A stretch of 62,390 nucleotides of DNA, from positions 1 to 62,390 of the forward strand of contig CADCTW010000051.1 in NCBI GenBank assembly GCA_902805735.1, written 5' to 3'. The DNA comes from an uncultured Gemmatimonadota bacterium. GTDB taxonomy: Bacteria; Gemmatimonadota; Gemmatimonadetes; Longimicrobiales; Longimicrobiaceae. Made by a program: the position numbers and the translations under genes. The notes beneath the pieces were generated by a model, which was given only the letters and a program-made list of their open reading frames with translations, was not told where the DNA came from and did no database searches. The first letter of the stretch is position 1. Every line of letters begins with the position of its first letter. This document shows, piece after piece, positions 50,580-60,500 of this stretch.

Positions 50580-51368
50580 TCAGGCCGAGGCGCCCATGTA
50601 CTTGTGGCGCAGCGACCAGCGGAAGAACCAGGTGGAGAAGGCCAGCGACACCAGCGCGTACGCCCCCGCCAGCCCCACCGTCTCCCAGGGGAGCCGCCCC
50701 ACCAGCGCCTCGGCCGGCACCGTGATGGCCAGGGCGATGGGGACCACGAAGACGAGCGAGTAGCGCAGCCAGAGGGGGTACAGCCCCACCGGCCAGCGCC
50801 CGGCCTCGAACATGGAGTAGAAGACCAGCATCAGGTTCTCCAGCTTCCCCGAGTACAGCGCCAGCGTCCCCAGCACCACCCAGAACGAGTAGAGGACGGC
50901 GGCCCCGAAGGAGATGCTGAGCACGAACTGGAGCACCTCCTGCGGCCCCACCCGCGCCCCCAGCCGCACCAGCGCGGTGGCGATCAGCGCGGTGCCGATG
51001 AACAGCTCCACCACGTTGAACACCATGATCTTGCGGGTGCTGACCATGAACTGGTGCCCCACCGGCTTGACCAGGAGGAAGTCCAGGTTCCCCAGCCACA
51101 CGTCGTGGATGAACTGCCGGATGCTGGGGGCCACCACCATGTTGACCACCCCGCTGACCAGGAACCAGAGCCCCAGCACCACCATCAGGTGGTTCCACTC
51201 CCACCCGCCGATGGAGGGGGTCTTGGAGAAGACCACGGACAGGACGGTGAGCCCCGTGGCCAGCGACACCGCCGACTCGAAGGCGTGGAGGGCGAAGTTG
51301 GCACGGTACTCGGCTTCGCCCAGGAAGCCGAGCCTGAAAAAGGTGCCGAGCAGTTGAACGCGTCTCAT
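50580..51368 (-). CDS. ABC-2 family exporter permease, subunit 2
   Basis: A 262-residue membrane protein with six predicted hydrophobic segments, belonging to the ABC-2 group formerly called DUF990 (motif LVKPVGHQFMVSTRK in the cytoplasmic loop). It would pair with the adjacent permease and ATPase as a heteromeric exporter. Its ATG (51368) overlaps the stop of the preceding permease (ATGA), indicating translational coupling. The longer upstream frame is a shadow of that gene. The exported substrate is not known; the second NRPS cluster lies directly across the divergent promoter region. Confidence 0.8.
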   Translation of the reverse strand: MRRVQLLGTFFRLGFLGEAEYRANFALHAFESAVSLATGLTVLSVVFSKTPSIGGWEWNHLMVVLGLWFLVSGVVNMVVAPSIRQFIHDVWLGNLDFLLVKPVGHQFMVSTRKIMVFNVVELFIGTALIATALVRLGARVGPQEVLQFVLSISFGAAVLYSFWVVLGTLALYSGKLENLMLVFYSMFEAGRWPVGLYPLWLRYSLVFVVPIALAITVPAEALVGRLPWETVGLAGAYALVSLAFSTWFFRWSLRHKYMGASA

Positions 51369-52174
51369 AGTCCCACCGCCGTGTAGCGCTTGAGGCCGTG
51401 GCTCCACACCAGGAGCCGGATCAGGGTCAACCCAACCACCCACCCCGCCTGCGCCATGAGCCCGGTCCAGATCTCGGGCGTGGTCAGCCGGCCCATCGCC
51501 AGGCGCACGGGGAAGTCGATCATCCAGCGGAACGGGAGGAACGCCGCCACGCTCTGGATGGCCTCGGGGAGGAGGGGGAGCGGCGCCATCTGCCCCGAGA
51601 AGAGGAGGAGCACGAAGAAGTAGACCACGTTGATGGCCTCCACCCGCTCCGTGTACAGCGCTCCCATCGCCGCCGTCCAGTCGCTGGTGAAGCGGAGCGC
51701 GTACGCCAGCAGCAGCGCGGGGATGAAGGCCAGCGCGGAGGTCCAGGTGGTCTGCACCGTGGGGTCGAAGGCGAGCGTCAGCCCCGCGGCGGTCAGGAGC
51801 ATCACCGGGAAGGTGGCCGTCTTGAAGGTGATGTTCTCGCCCAGGTCGCGGTGGATCACGTGGTGCGGGCGGAGGAGGAGGTACGAGAGCTCCCCGTTCC
51901 GCACCCGCCCGTCCCACTCGAACATCAGCCAGCTCATGGTGAGGTGGTTGACCAGCATGGCCAGGATGAAGTAGCCCGCCAGGTCGGTGCTCGTGAAGCC
52001 GTTCAGCGTGCCCCCCAGCCCTCCCGCGGCGGTCTGCCACACCACCAGGAAGACCACCGGCTGCAGGATCATGGAGATCAGCCAGATGACCAGCTCGACC
52101 CGGTACGCCATGTAGCGGATGAGGGTGACCCGGAAGTGGCCCGCGTACAGCTCCCTCCAGCGGCTCAGCGTCAT
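51365..52174 (-). CDS. ABC-2 family exporter permease, subunit 1
   Basis: A 269-residue membrane protein with six hydrophobic segments and the related loop LSYLLLRPHHVIHRD, typical of the same ABC-2 (DUF990-like) family as its neighbour. The two permeases are paralogues and probably form a heterodimer. It starts 22 bases after the ATPase stop and overlaps the next gene by four bases. It likely exports a hydrophobic or cationic small molecule, possibly the product of the adjacent NRPS. That link rests on position only. Confidence 0.8.
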   Translation of the reverse strand: MTLSRWRELYAGHFRVTLIRYMAYRVELVIWLISMILQPVVFLVVWQTAAGGLGGTLNGFTSTDLAGYFILAMLVNHLTMSWLMFEWDGRVRNGELSYLLLRPHHVIHRDLGENITFKTATFPVMLLTAAGLTLAFDPTVQTTWTSALAFIPALLLAYALRFTSDWTAAMGALYTERVEAINVVYFFVLLLFSGQMAPLPLLPEAIQSVAAFLPFRWMIDFPVRLAMGRLTTPEIWTGLMAQAGWVVGLTLIRLLVWSHGLKRYTAVGL

Positions 52175-52196
52175 GGTGAGTATCCTCCGGGAGGGG

Positions 52197-53207
52197 TCAG
52201 GGCTGGACGTCGTCGCGGGTGTAGATGAAGCGGACCAGGTCGGCGGTGGGCGGGTCGGCGATGTCCAGGTTGCGCACCTCCAGATCGGCCAGGAGGCGCG
52301 AGACCACGGCCGGCGTGTCCGCCTTGGACACGCGCAGCTTGGCCCGCCCGCCGTCCTGCGACATCACGTCGCCGTACGGCTGGAAGTCCACCACGCCCGC
52401 GTCGCCCACCTGCACCTCGATGGTCTTGTAGGGGAGGAACTGCTCCACCAGCCCCTTCAGGCTCCCGTCGTAAACGAGCTTCCCGTCGTCGATGAAGATC
52501 ACCCGCGAGCACAGCTCCTCCACGTCGCCCATGTAGTGCGAGGTGAGGAGGACGGTGGCGTCGTAGCGCCGGTTGTAGTCCGCGATGAAGCGGCGGAAGC
52601 GGTCCTGCGCCAGCACGTCCAGCCCGATGGTGGGCTCGTCCAGGAAGAGGACGCGGGGGCGATGAAGGAGCGCGCCCGTCAGCTCCAGCTTCATCCGCTC
52701 GCCCAGCGACAGGTTGCGGACGGGCTTGTGCAGGAGGGGCCGCAGCTCCATCAGGTCCACCAGGTCGTCCAGCGTGCTCTTGTACTCGGCGCGCGGGATG
52801 GAGTAGATGGCGCGGAAGAACTCGAACGACTCGATGGCCGGCACGTCCCAGATCAGCTGGTTGCGCCGGCCCATGATCAGGGTGATCTGGCGGAGGAAGT
52901 CGGGGCTGCGGCGCCAGGGGTCCTCGCCCAGCACGCGCGCCTCGCCCGTGGTGGGATAGAGGAGCCCGGAGAGCATCTTGATGGTGGTGGTCTTTCCCGC
53001 GCCGTTGGGCCCGAGGAAGCCGACCACCTCGCCCTCGGCCACGTCGAACGACAGGTCGCTGACCGCGTGCACGTCGCGGTGGGTGCGCCGGAAGAGGCTG
53101 CGGAAGGCCGCGGCCACGCCGGGCTCGCGCTCGTGGACGCGGTACGTTTTGCCGAGGGCGCGGAGCCGGAGCGCCGGACCGCGGACGGGGGACGACGGGG
53201 AGCTCAT
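52197..53207 (-). CDS. ABC exporter ATP-binding subunit
   Basis: A 336-residue ABC ATPase. Walker A GPNGAGKTT, signature LSLGERMKLEL, Walker B VLFLDEPTIGLD and the H-loop LTSHYM are all intact. The C-terminal ~90 residues after the nucleotide-binding domain resemble the accessory region of NodI/drug-exporter ATPases. The start is ATG 53207 with GGAGG five bases upstream; a longer in-frame reading to 53369 is arginine-rich and unsupported. First gene of the exporter operon, with a good promoter at 53409-53437. Confidence 0.9.
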   Translation of the reverse strand: MSSPSSPVRGPALRLRALGKTYRVHEREPGVAAAFRSLFRRTHRDVHAVSDLSFDVAEGEVVGFLGPNGAGKTTTIKMLSGLLYPTTGEARVLGEDPWRRSPDFLRQITLIMGRRNQLIWDVPAIESFEFFRAIYSIPRAEYKSTLDDLVDLMELRPLLHKPVRNLSLGERMKLELTGALLHRPRVLFLDEPTIGLDVLAQDRFRRFIADYNRRYDATVLLTSHYMGDVEELCSRVIFIDDGKLVYDGSLKGLVEQFLPYKTIEVQVGDAGVVDFQPYGDVMSQDGGRAKLRVSKADTPAVVSRLLADLEVRNLDIADPPTADLVRFIYTRDDVQP

Positions 53208-53408
53208 CGGGCCTCCAGAGGTGACGGGGGGAATGGGATGCCGCCGCGGCGGCTCGGACTGGACACGTCGCCCACCCTGCTTCGCGGCTGTGGCGTCGTC
53301 CGCCGCTCGCGTGCGCGGCGGGACACCCCGTGTGGCCGGGGGCGGTGCCCCGGCGCTCCTCCGCCGCATACTACTTTACGAAAAAGCTTGCGTGCCGGCG
53401 TAACGCCC

Positions 53409-53437
53409 AGTAAAGTGCGCCAAGCACCATTTGTCAA
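53409..53437 (-). promoter_or_regulatory. promoter of the ABC exporter operon
   Basis: On the minus strand, a consensus -35 TTGACA (53437-53432), a 17-base spacer and -10 TTTACT (53414-53409). Transcription would start near 53402, leaving a ~195-base leader. The surrounding 53208-53641 region separates the exporter from the divergent methyltransferase-NRPS genes. No equally good promoter was found for the plus strand. Confidence 0.7.
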
Positions 53438-53641
53438 CGTTTTCTTTGCACTTTGCCTCCTGCGAGTCTCCAACGTCTCCTTCGGACCGACTTCACGAAA
53501 CAGTGTATTTCCCACCTGTATTTTCGTTGCGGAGCCTGTAAGTCGTGATGGCGCAGCGGGACCGGCGAACGCCATCAAACGCATGTAGTGCGTCCGGCGG
53601 CGCGCCGTCCGCGCCCGCCGAAACCGATCACCCGGGATCCC

Positions 53642-54463
53642 ATGGCTGACCTCGACACGCTGGAGCGCGGATGGGCGGCGGCGGGCGCGGGCGCGGTGTC
53701 CCCCCGCGTGTACCTGGACACCGTCTCGGCCACGGGTTTCGCCGCGGCGTACAAGCGCGAGACCTTTGAGCTGCTGGGAGTACGGCCGGGGGGGCGCTAC
53801 CTGGACGCGGGGTGCGGCACGGGCGACGACGTGCTGGCCATGGCCCGCCTGGCCGGGCCGGCCGGAGGCGCGGTGGGGGTGGACTGCGACGCCGCGCTGG
53901 TGGCCGAGGCGTGGCGCCGCGCCGCCGCGGCCGGGGTGCCGGGCGCCGAGTTCCGGCTGGGCGACGCGCACCGCCTGGAGTGGGCCGACGGCGCCTTCGA
54001 CGGCGCCCGCGCCGACCGGGCGGTGCAGCACATGGATGACCCGGCGCGGGTGATGGCCGAGCTGGCGCGGGTGACCCGCCCCGGCGGGCGCGTGGTGGTG
54101 GGCGAGCCCGACTGGGAGACGCTGGTGGTGGACTCGCCCCGCCGCGCCACCACGCGCGCGGTGGTGCACCACATGACCGACCGCCTGGTGCGGCACGGGT
54201 GGATCGGGCGGCAGCTCCCGCGGTTCTTTCGCCAGGCGGGGCTGGCGGACGTCACGGCGCGCGGGGGGGTGATGGCGTTCACCGACATGGTGGCCGCCGA
54301 CCGCATCCTGGGGCTGCGCCGGCACGCCCGCTCGGCGGTGGAGGCCGGCGCGCTGGACCCGGGCGAGGCCGAGGACTGGCTGCACGAGCTGGAGGAGGCC
54401 GACCGGCGCGGGGAGTTCTTTGGCGCCGTGGTCGGGTTCGTGGCGGCGGGGCGCGCCCCGTAG
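53642..54463 (+). CDS. class I SAM-dependent methyltransferase
   Basis: A 273-residue methyltransferase with the SAM-binding motif I YLDAGCGTGDD, an acidic motif II (GVDCDA), and RVVVGEPDW at the motif III region. It belongs to the UbiE/COQ5-like class I fold. The start is ATG 53642, where family similarity begins. It lies 72 bases upstream of the second NRPS gene on the same strand and is probably a tailoring enzyme (O-, N- or C-methylation) for that product. The methyl acceptor cannot be told. No methyltransferase domain is seen inside the NRPS itself. Confidence 0.8.
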   Translation: MADLDTLERGWAAAGAGAVSPRVYLDTVSATGFAAAYKRETFELLGVRPGGRYLDAGCGTGDDVLAMARLAGPAGGAVGVDCDAALVAEAWRRAAAAGVPGAEFRLGDAHRLEWADGAFDGARADRAVQHMDDPARVMAELARVTRPGGRVVVGEPDWETLVVDSPRRATTRAVVHHMTDRLVRHGWIGRQLPRFFRQAGLADVTARGGVMAFTDMVAADRILGLRRHARSAVEAGALDPGEAEDWLHELEEADRRGEFFGAVVGFVAAGRAP

Positions 54464-54535
54464 CCGCCCGCCGCGCCCACCCCGGCCCGCGCGCGGCGCG
54501 GGCTCCCCATCCCCACCTTACACGCACCCGCGCGC

Positions 54536-57500
54536 ATGAGCGACCTCGCCGAGCGCCTGGCCACGCTGACCCCCGAGCAGCGCGCCCTCTTCCAGCTCCG
54601 CATCCAGGAGCGGGGGATCGCGACCGCGCCGGCGCGGGCCCTGGAGCGCGCCGACCTCCCCGATGGTGCGCCCCGCCCCCTGTCGTTCGCGCAGCGCCGC
54701 CTCTGGTTCCTCCACCAGCTGGACCCCGGCAGCCCGCTCTACAACACCTTTCTGGCGGTGCGCCTTTCCGGCCGGCTGCGGCGGGACGCGCTGGAGCGCA
54801 CCCTGGCCGAGGTGGCCCGCCGCCACGAGGTGCTCCGCTCCGCCTTTCCCGTGGTGGACGGCGAGCCGGTGGCGCGCCCCCTCCCCCCCGGCGCCTTCCC
54901 CCTGGACTTCGCGGACCTCGCCGTCGTGCCCGCCGCCCTGCGCGAGGGCGAAGCGCTGGAGCGGGCCCGCGCCGAGGTGCGCCGCCCCTTCGACCTGGCC
55001 GCCGGGCCGCCCGCGCGGGGGCTCCTCCTGCGGCTGGACGACGACGAGCACCTGCTGGTGCTGGTCCTCCACCACGCCGTCTCCGACCGCTGGTCGATGG
55101 GGGTGCTGATGGGCGAGGTGGGGGCGCTGTACGCCGCCTTGGCGGCGGGGCGCCCTTCCGCGCTCCCGCCCCTCCCCGCCCAGTACGCCGACTTCGCGCG
55201 GTGGCAGCGCGATGCGGCGGCGGGGGGGGCGCTGGAGGGGGAGCTGGCGTGGTGGCGGCGGACGCTGGCCGGGCAGCCGGAGGTGCTGGAGCTCCCCGCC
55301 GACCGGCCCCGGCCGGCCGCGCGCACCTTCTCCGGGGGCCGGGTGAGCGCGGCGCTCCCCGCGGAGCTCGTCGAGCGGGTGGCGGCGCTGGCCCAGCGCC
55401 AGGGGGCCACCCTGTTCATGGCGATGCTGGCCGCGTGGGAGGCGGTGCTCGGCCGGTGGAGCGGCGCGGACGACCTGCTGGTGGGCTCCCCCATCACCGG
55501 CCGCACCCGGCCCGAGGTGCAGGGGCTGATCGGCTTCTTCTTGAACACGCTGGTCTTCCGCGGCGACCTCGCGGGCGACCCCTCGTTCGCGGAGCTGCTC
55601 GGGCGGGTGCGGCGGGGGGCGTTGGAGGCGTACGCGCACTCCGATCTCCCCTTCGAACGGCTGGTGGAGGAGCTGGCTCCCGGCCGCGCGGCCGGGCACG
55701 CCCCCCTCTTCCAGGTGATGTTCGCGCTCAACGACGACCACGACCCGCTCTCCGGCCGCCAGGCGCTGCAGGGGGCGCTGCAGGCGGGGGGGATCACCCT
55801 GGCCCCCGTGGAGCTGGACGCGGGCGCCGTGGCGGCCGACCTGGTGCTGCACGTGGAGCGGCGCGGCGCCGCCGCCACCCTGCACCTGGAGTACTCGTCC
55901 GAGCTGTTCGAAGAGTCCACCGCGCGCCGCATCCTCGCCCACTACGCCGCCTTCCTGGAGGGCGCTGCGGCGCGCCCCGACCTCCCCATCTCCGCCGTGG
56001 ACCTCCTGGAGCCGGGGGAGCGGGCGCTCCTGCTGGGCCCCTGGGCGCGGAGCGAGGGCGGGCACCCGCGCGAGGCCACCATCCCCGCGCTGTTCGACGC
56101 GGTGGCGCGGGAGGCGCCGGGGGCGGTGGCGATCGAGTTCGGCGGGGCGCGCCTGGCGTACGGCGAGGTGGAGGCCGCGGCCAACCGGCTGGCGCGCCTG
56201 CTCGCGGCGCGCGGGGCGGGGCCCGAGGCGCGCGTGGGGGTGGCGCTCCCGCGGTCGCTGGAGCTGCCCGTGGCGCTGCTGGCGGTGCTCAAGGCGGGCG
56301 GGGCGTACGTGCCGCTGGACCCCGGCTACCCGGCGGAGCGGCTGACCGCCTTCGTGGAAGACGCGGAGGTGTCGCTCCTGGTGGTCGCCGACGAGCTGCC
56401 GCCCGCGCTGGCCGGGTTCCGCGGCGCCGTGGTGAGCCTGTCGCGCGAGCGGGAGTCGCTGGCGGCGCTCCCGGACACCGCGCCGGAGGGGGAGCTTCAT
56501 CCCCTTTCCATGGCGTACGTGGTCTTCACCTCGGGCTCCACGGGGCGCCCCAAGGGCGTCGCCGTCCCGCACCGCGCCGTGGCGCGCCTGGTGCGCGGCG
56601 CGGACTACGCGGCCATGGGCCCAGGCGAGACGATCCTGCAGCTGGCCCCCGTGGCGTTCGACGCCAGCACCTTCGAGGTGTGGGGGGCGCTGCTGAACGG
56701 CGGGCGGCTCGTCGTCGCCCCCCCGCACCCCCTCTCCCCGCCGGAGCTGGGGGCGCTGCTGGCGGAGACGGGCGTCACCACCCTGTTCCTGACCACCGGG
56801 CTCTTTCACCTCATGGCGGACGAGTGCCTGGAGGGGCTGGCCGGGGTGCGGCAACTGCTCACGGGGGGCGAGGCGGCCTCCCCCCCGCGGATGCGCCGCG
56901 TTCGCGAGCGGCTCCCGGCCACGTCGCTCCTGCACGTCTACGGGCCCACCGAGAACACCACCTTCAGCACCTGGCGGCGGGTGGACGAGGTGGGCGAGGG
57001 CGCGGTCCCCATCGGCCTGCCGATCGCCGGCTCGGGGTGCCACGTGCTGGACGCGCGGCTGGCGCCCTGCCCCGTCGGCATCCCCGGCGAGCTGTACGTG
57101 ACCGGCGACGGGCTGGCGCGCGGCTACCTGGGCCGCCCGGCCGCCACCGCCGAGCGCTTCCTCCCTTCCCCCTTCGCCGCCGGGGAGCGGATGTACCGCA
57201 CCGGCGACCGGGCGCGGCGCCGGGGGGACGGGAGCGTGGAGTTCCTGGGGAGGACGGACCAGCAGGTCAAGGTGCGCGGCTTCCGGGTGGAGCCGGCGGA
57301 GGTGGAGGGGGCCATCGTGCCGCACCCCGGCGTGGCGGCCTGCGCCGTCCTCCCCCGCCCCGACCCGGCGGGCGGCGTGCGGCTGGCCGCCTGGCTGGTG
57401 GCCGCCCCGGGCGCCGCGCCCGACACCGGCGCCGTGCGCGCGCACCTCCGCGAGCGCCTTCCCGAGTACATGGTGCCCGCCGCGTGGCGGTGGGTGGACG

Positions 57501-60500
57501 CCCTCCCGCTCACCCCCAACGGGAAGCTGGACCGCGCCGCCCTCCCCGAGCCGGAGGACGAAGCCGGCGAGGGGTACGTGGCGCCGCGCACCCCCACCGA
57601 AGAGCGGCTGGCCCTGCTGTGGGCGGAGGCGCTGGGGGCCGGGCGGGTGGGCGCCGGCGACTCCTTCTTCGCGCTGGGCGGGCACTCGCTCCTGGCCGCG
57701 CGCCTGGTGGGGCGGGTGCGCGAGGCGTTCCGCGTGGACCTCCCCCTGCGCGCCCTCTTCGACGGGCCCACGGTGGCCGAGATGGCCGCGGCCGTGGACG
57801 GGCTCCGCGAGGCGGGGGGCGAGGCGGAGGCGGCCGCGCTCCCGCCCATCGTGCCGCGCCCCGGCGAGCGCCACCTCCCCTTCCCGCTCACCGACGTGCA
57901 GCAGGCCTACTGGCTGGGGCGCACGGGCGAGTTCGAGTTGGGGAACGTTTCCGCGCACGGCTACCTGGAGGTGGAGGTCGACGGCCTGGACACGGACCGG
58001 CTGGAGGCGGCGGTGCGGGCCGTGGTCCTCCGCCACGACATGCTGCGCGCCGTCTTCACCCCCGACGGGCGGCAACGGGTGCTCCCCGAGGTGCCGCCGT
58101 ACCGGGTCGAGCGCCTGGACCTGCGCGACTGGCCGGAGGACGAGCGCGAGCGGGCGCTGGCCGAGGTGCGCGCGCGGATGTCGCACCAGGTGCTCCCCGC
58201 CGGGCGGTGGCCTCTCTTCGAGATCCGCGCCTCCCTGCTGGACGGCGGCCGGGTGCGCCTGCACCTCTCCACCGACGCCCTGATCGGCGACGCGTGGAGC
58301 TGGCGGCTGCTGGCGTCCGAGATCGGGCGGCTGTACGCCGACCCGTCCGCCCAGCTCCCGCCGCTGGAGCTGTCGTTCCGCGACTACGTGCTGGCCGACG
58401 AGGCGCTGGAGGGGACGCCCGCGCGCGAGCGGGCGCTGGCCTACTGGCGGGCCCGCGTGGCCGCCTTTCCCCCCGCGCCGGAGCTTCCCGTGGCCGCGCG
58501 CCCGCCGGCGGAGGCGCGCTTCGGGCGGCGGAGCGGACGGCTGGACGCGGCGCGCTGGGAGGCGCTGCGCGCGCGCGCCCATCGCGAGGGGCTCACCCCC
58601 TCGGGCGCCGTGCTGGCCGCCTTCGCGGAGGTGCTGGCCGCGTGGAGCAAGGGGGGAAGCTTCGCCATCAACCTCACCCTCTTCAACCGCCTCCCGCGCC
58701 ACCCGGAGGTGGAGCGGATCGTGGGCGACTTCACCTCGCTCGTACTGCTGGCGGTGGAGCACGACCCGGCGCTCCCCTTCGCCGAGCGCGCGCGGCGGGT
58801 GCAGGCGCGGCTCTGGGACGACCTGGACCACCGGCTGGTGAGCGGGGTGCGGGTGCTGCGCGAGCTGGCCCGCGGCGCGGGGGGCCGGCCGCCGGCCATG
58901 CCCGTGGTGTTCACCTCGCTGTTGGGGCTGCAGCCGCGCGGCGAGGCCGGCGAGGCGCCCATCCGCGGACGGCTGGTGCACGGCGTGTCGCAGACGCCGC
59001 AGGTGTGGCTGGACCACCAGGTGTGGGAAGAGGAGGGGGAGCTCGCCTACTCGTGGGACGCGCTGGAGGGGATCTTCCCCGGCGGGGTGCTGGACGGGAT
59101 GTTCGCCGCGTACGCCGGCCTGCTGGACGCGCTCGCCGAGGACCCGGCGGCGTGGGAGGCGGCGCTCCTCCCCCTCCTTCCCGCGCCCCAGCGGGCGCTG
59201 CGCGCGGAAGCCAACGCCACCGACGCCGACCTCCCGCGCGGGCTGCTCCACGGGCTGTTCGCCGCGAGCGCGGCGCGCGCCCCGGAGCGGCCGGCGGTGA
59301 TCTCGCCCCGGCGCACCCTGTCGTACGGCGAGCTGGACGCGCTCTCCACCCGCATGGCCCGGCGCCTGCGCGCGCTGGGCGCCCGTCCGGGCGGCCTGGT
59401 GGCGGTGGTGATGGAGAAGGGGTGGGAACAGGCGGCGGCGGTGCTGGCGGTGCTCAAGGCGGGCGCCGCCTACCTCCCCGTCGCCCCCGACCTCCCGGCC
59501 GAGCGGCTGCGGTGGCTGCTGGAGAACGCGAGCGCCTCGGTCGCCATCACCCAGCCGTGGGTGGACGCAGCGGTGGAGTGGCCCGCCGGGGTGGCGAGGG
59601 TGCGGCCGTGCGACGCGGAGGTGGAAGCGGAGGACGACGCGCCGCTTCCGCCGCTGCAGGGGGAGGACGACCTGGCGTACGTGATCTACACCTCGGGCTC
59701 CACCGGGCTGCCCAAGGGGGTGATGATCGATCACCGGGGCGCGGTGAACACCATCGCGGACCTGAACGATCGCTACGCGGTGGGGCCGGACGACCGGGTG
59801 CTGGCCGTCTCCTCCCTCTCGTTCGACCTTTCCGTGTACGACCTGTTCGGCGCCTTCGCGGCCGGGGCGGCGGTGGTGGTGCCGGAGGGGAGCGGGGGGC
59901 CCGACCCGGCGCTCTGGGCGGCGCTGATGGAGGAGCACCGCGTCACCCTGTGGAACTCCGTGCCCGCGCTGATGGGGCTGCTCACGGAGCACCTGGCCGG
60001 GCGCGGCGAGCGCCTGGCCCCGTCGCTCCGCCTGGTCTGGCTCTCCGGCGACTGGATCCCCGTGCCCCTCCCCGGCGAGATCCGCGCGCTGGCGGGGGAC
60101 GGCGTGCGCATCGTGTCCATGGGAGGCGCAACCGAGGCCTCCGTCTGGTCGATCCTGCACGACGTGGGCGAGGTGGACCCCGGCGCGGCCAGCATCCCCT
60201 ACGGCCGGCCCATGCGCAACCAGCGCTTCTACGTGCTGGACGCGGCGCTGGAGCACCGCCCGGACTGGGTGGCCGGCGAGCTGTACATCGGCGGCGTGGG
60301 GGTGGCGCTGGGATACTGGGGCGACGCCGCCCGGACCGCCGAGCGCTTCGTCGTCCATCCCCGCACGGGGGAGCGGCTGTACCGCACGGGCGACCTGGGG
60401 CGGTGGCTCCCCGGCGGAGTCATCGAGTTCCTGGGGCGCGACGACTTCCAGGTGAAGGTGGGCGGGCACCGCATCGAGCTGGGGGAGATCGAGGCCGCGC

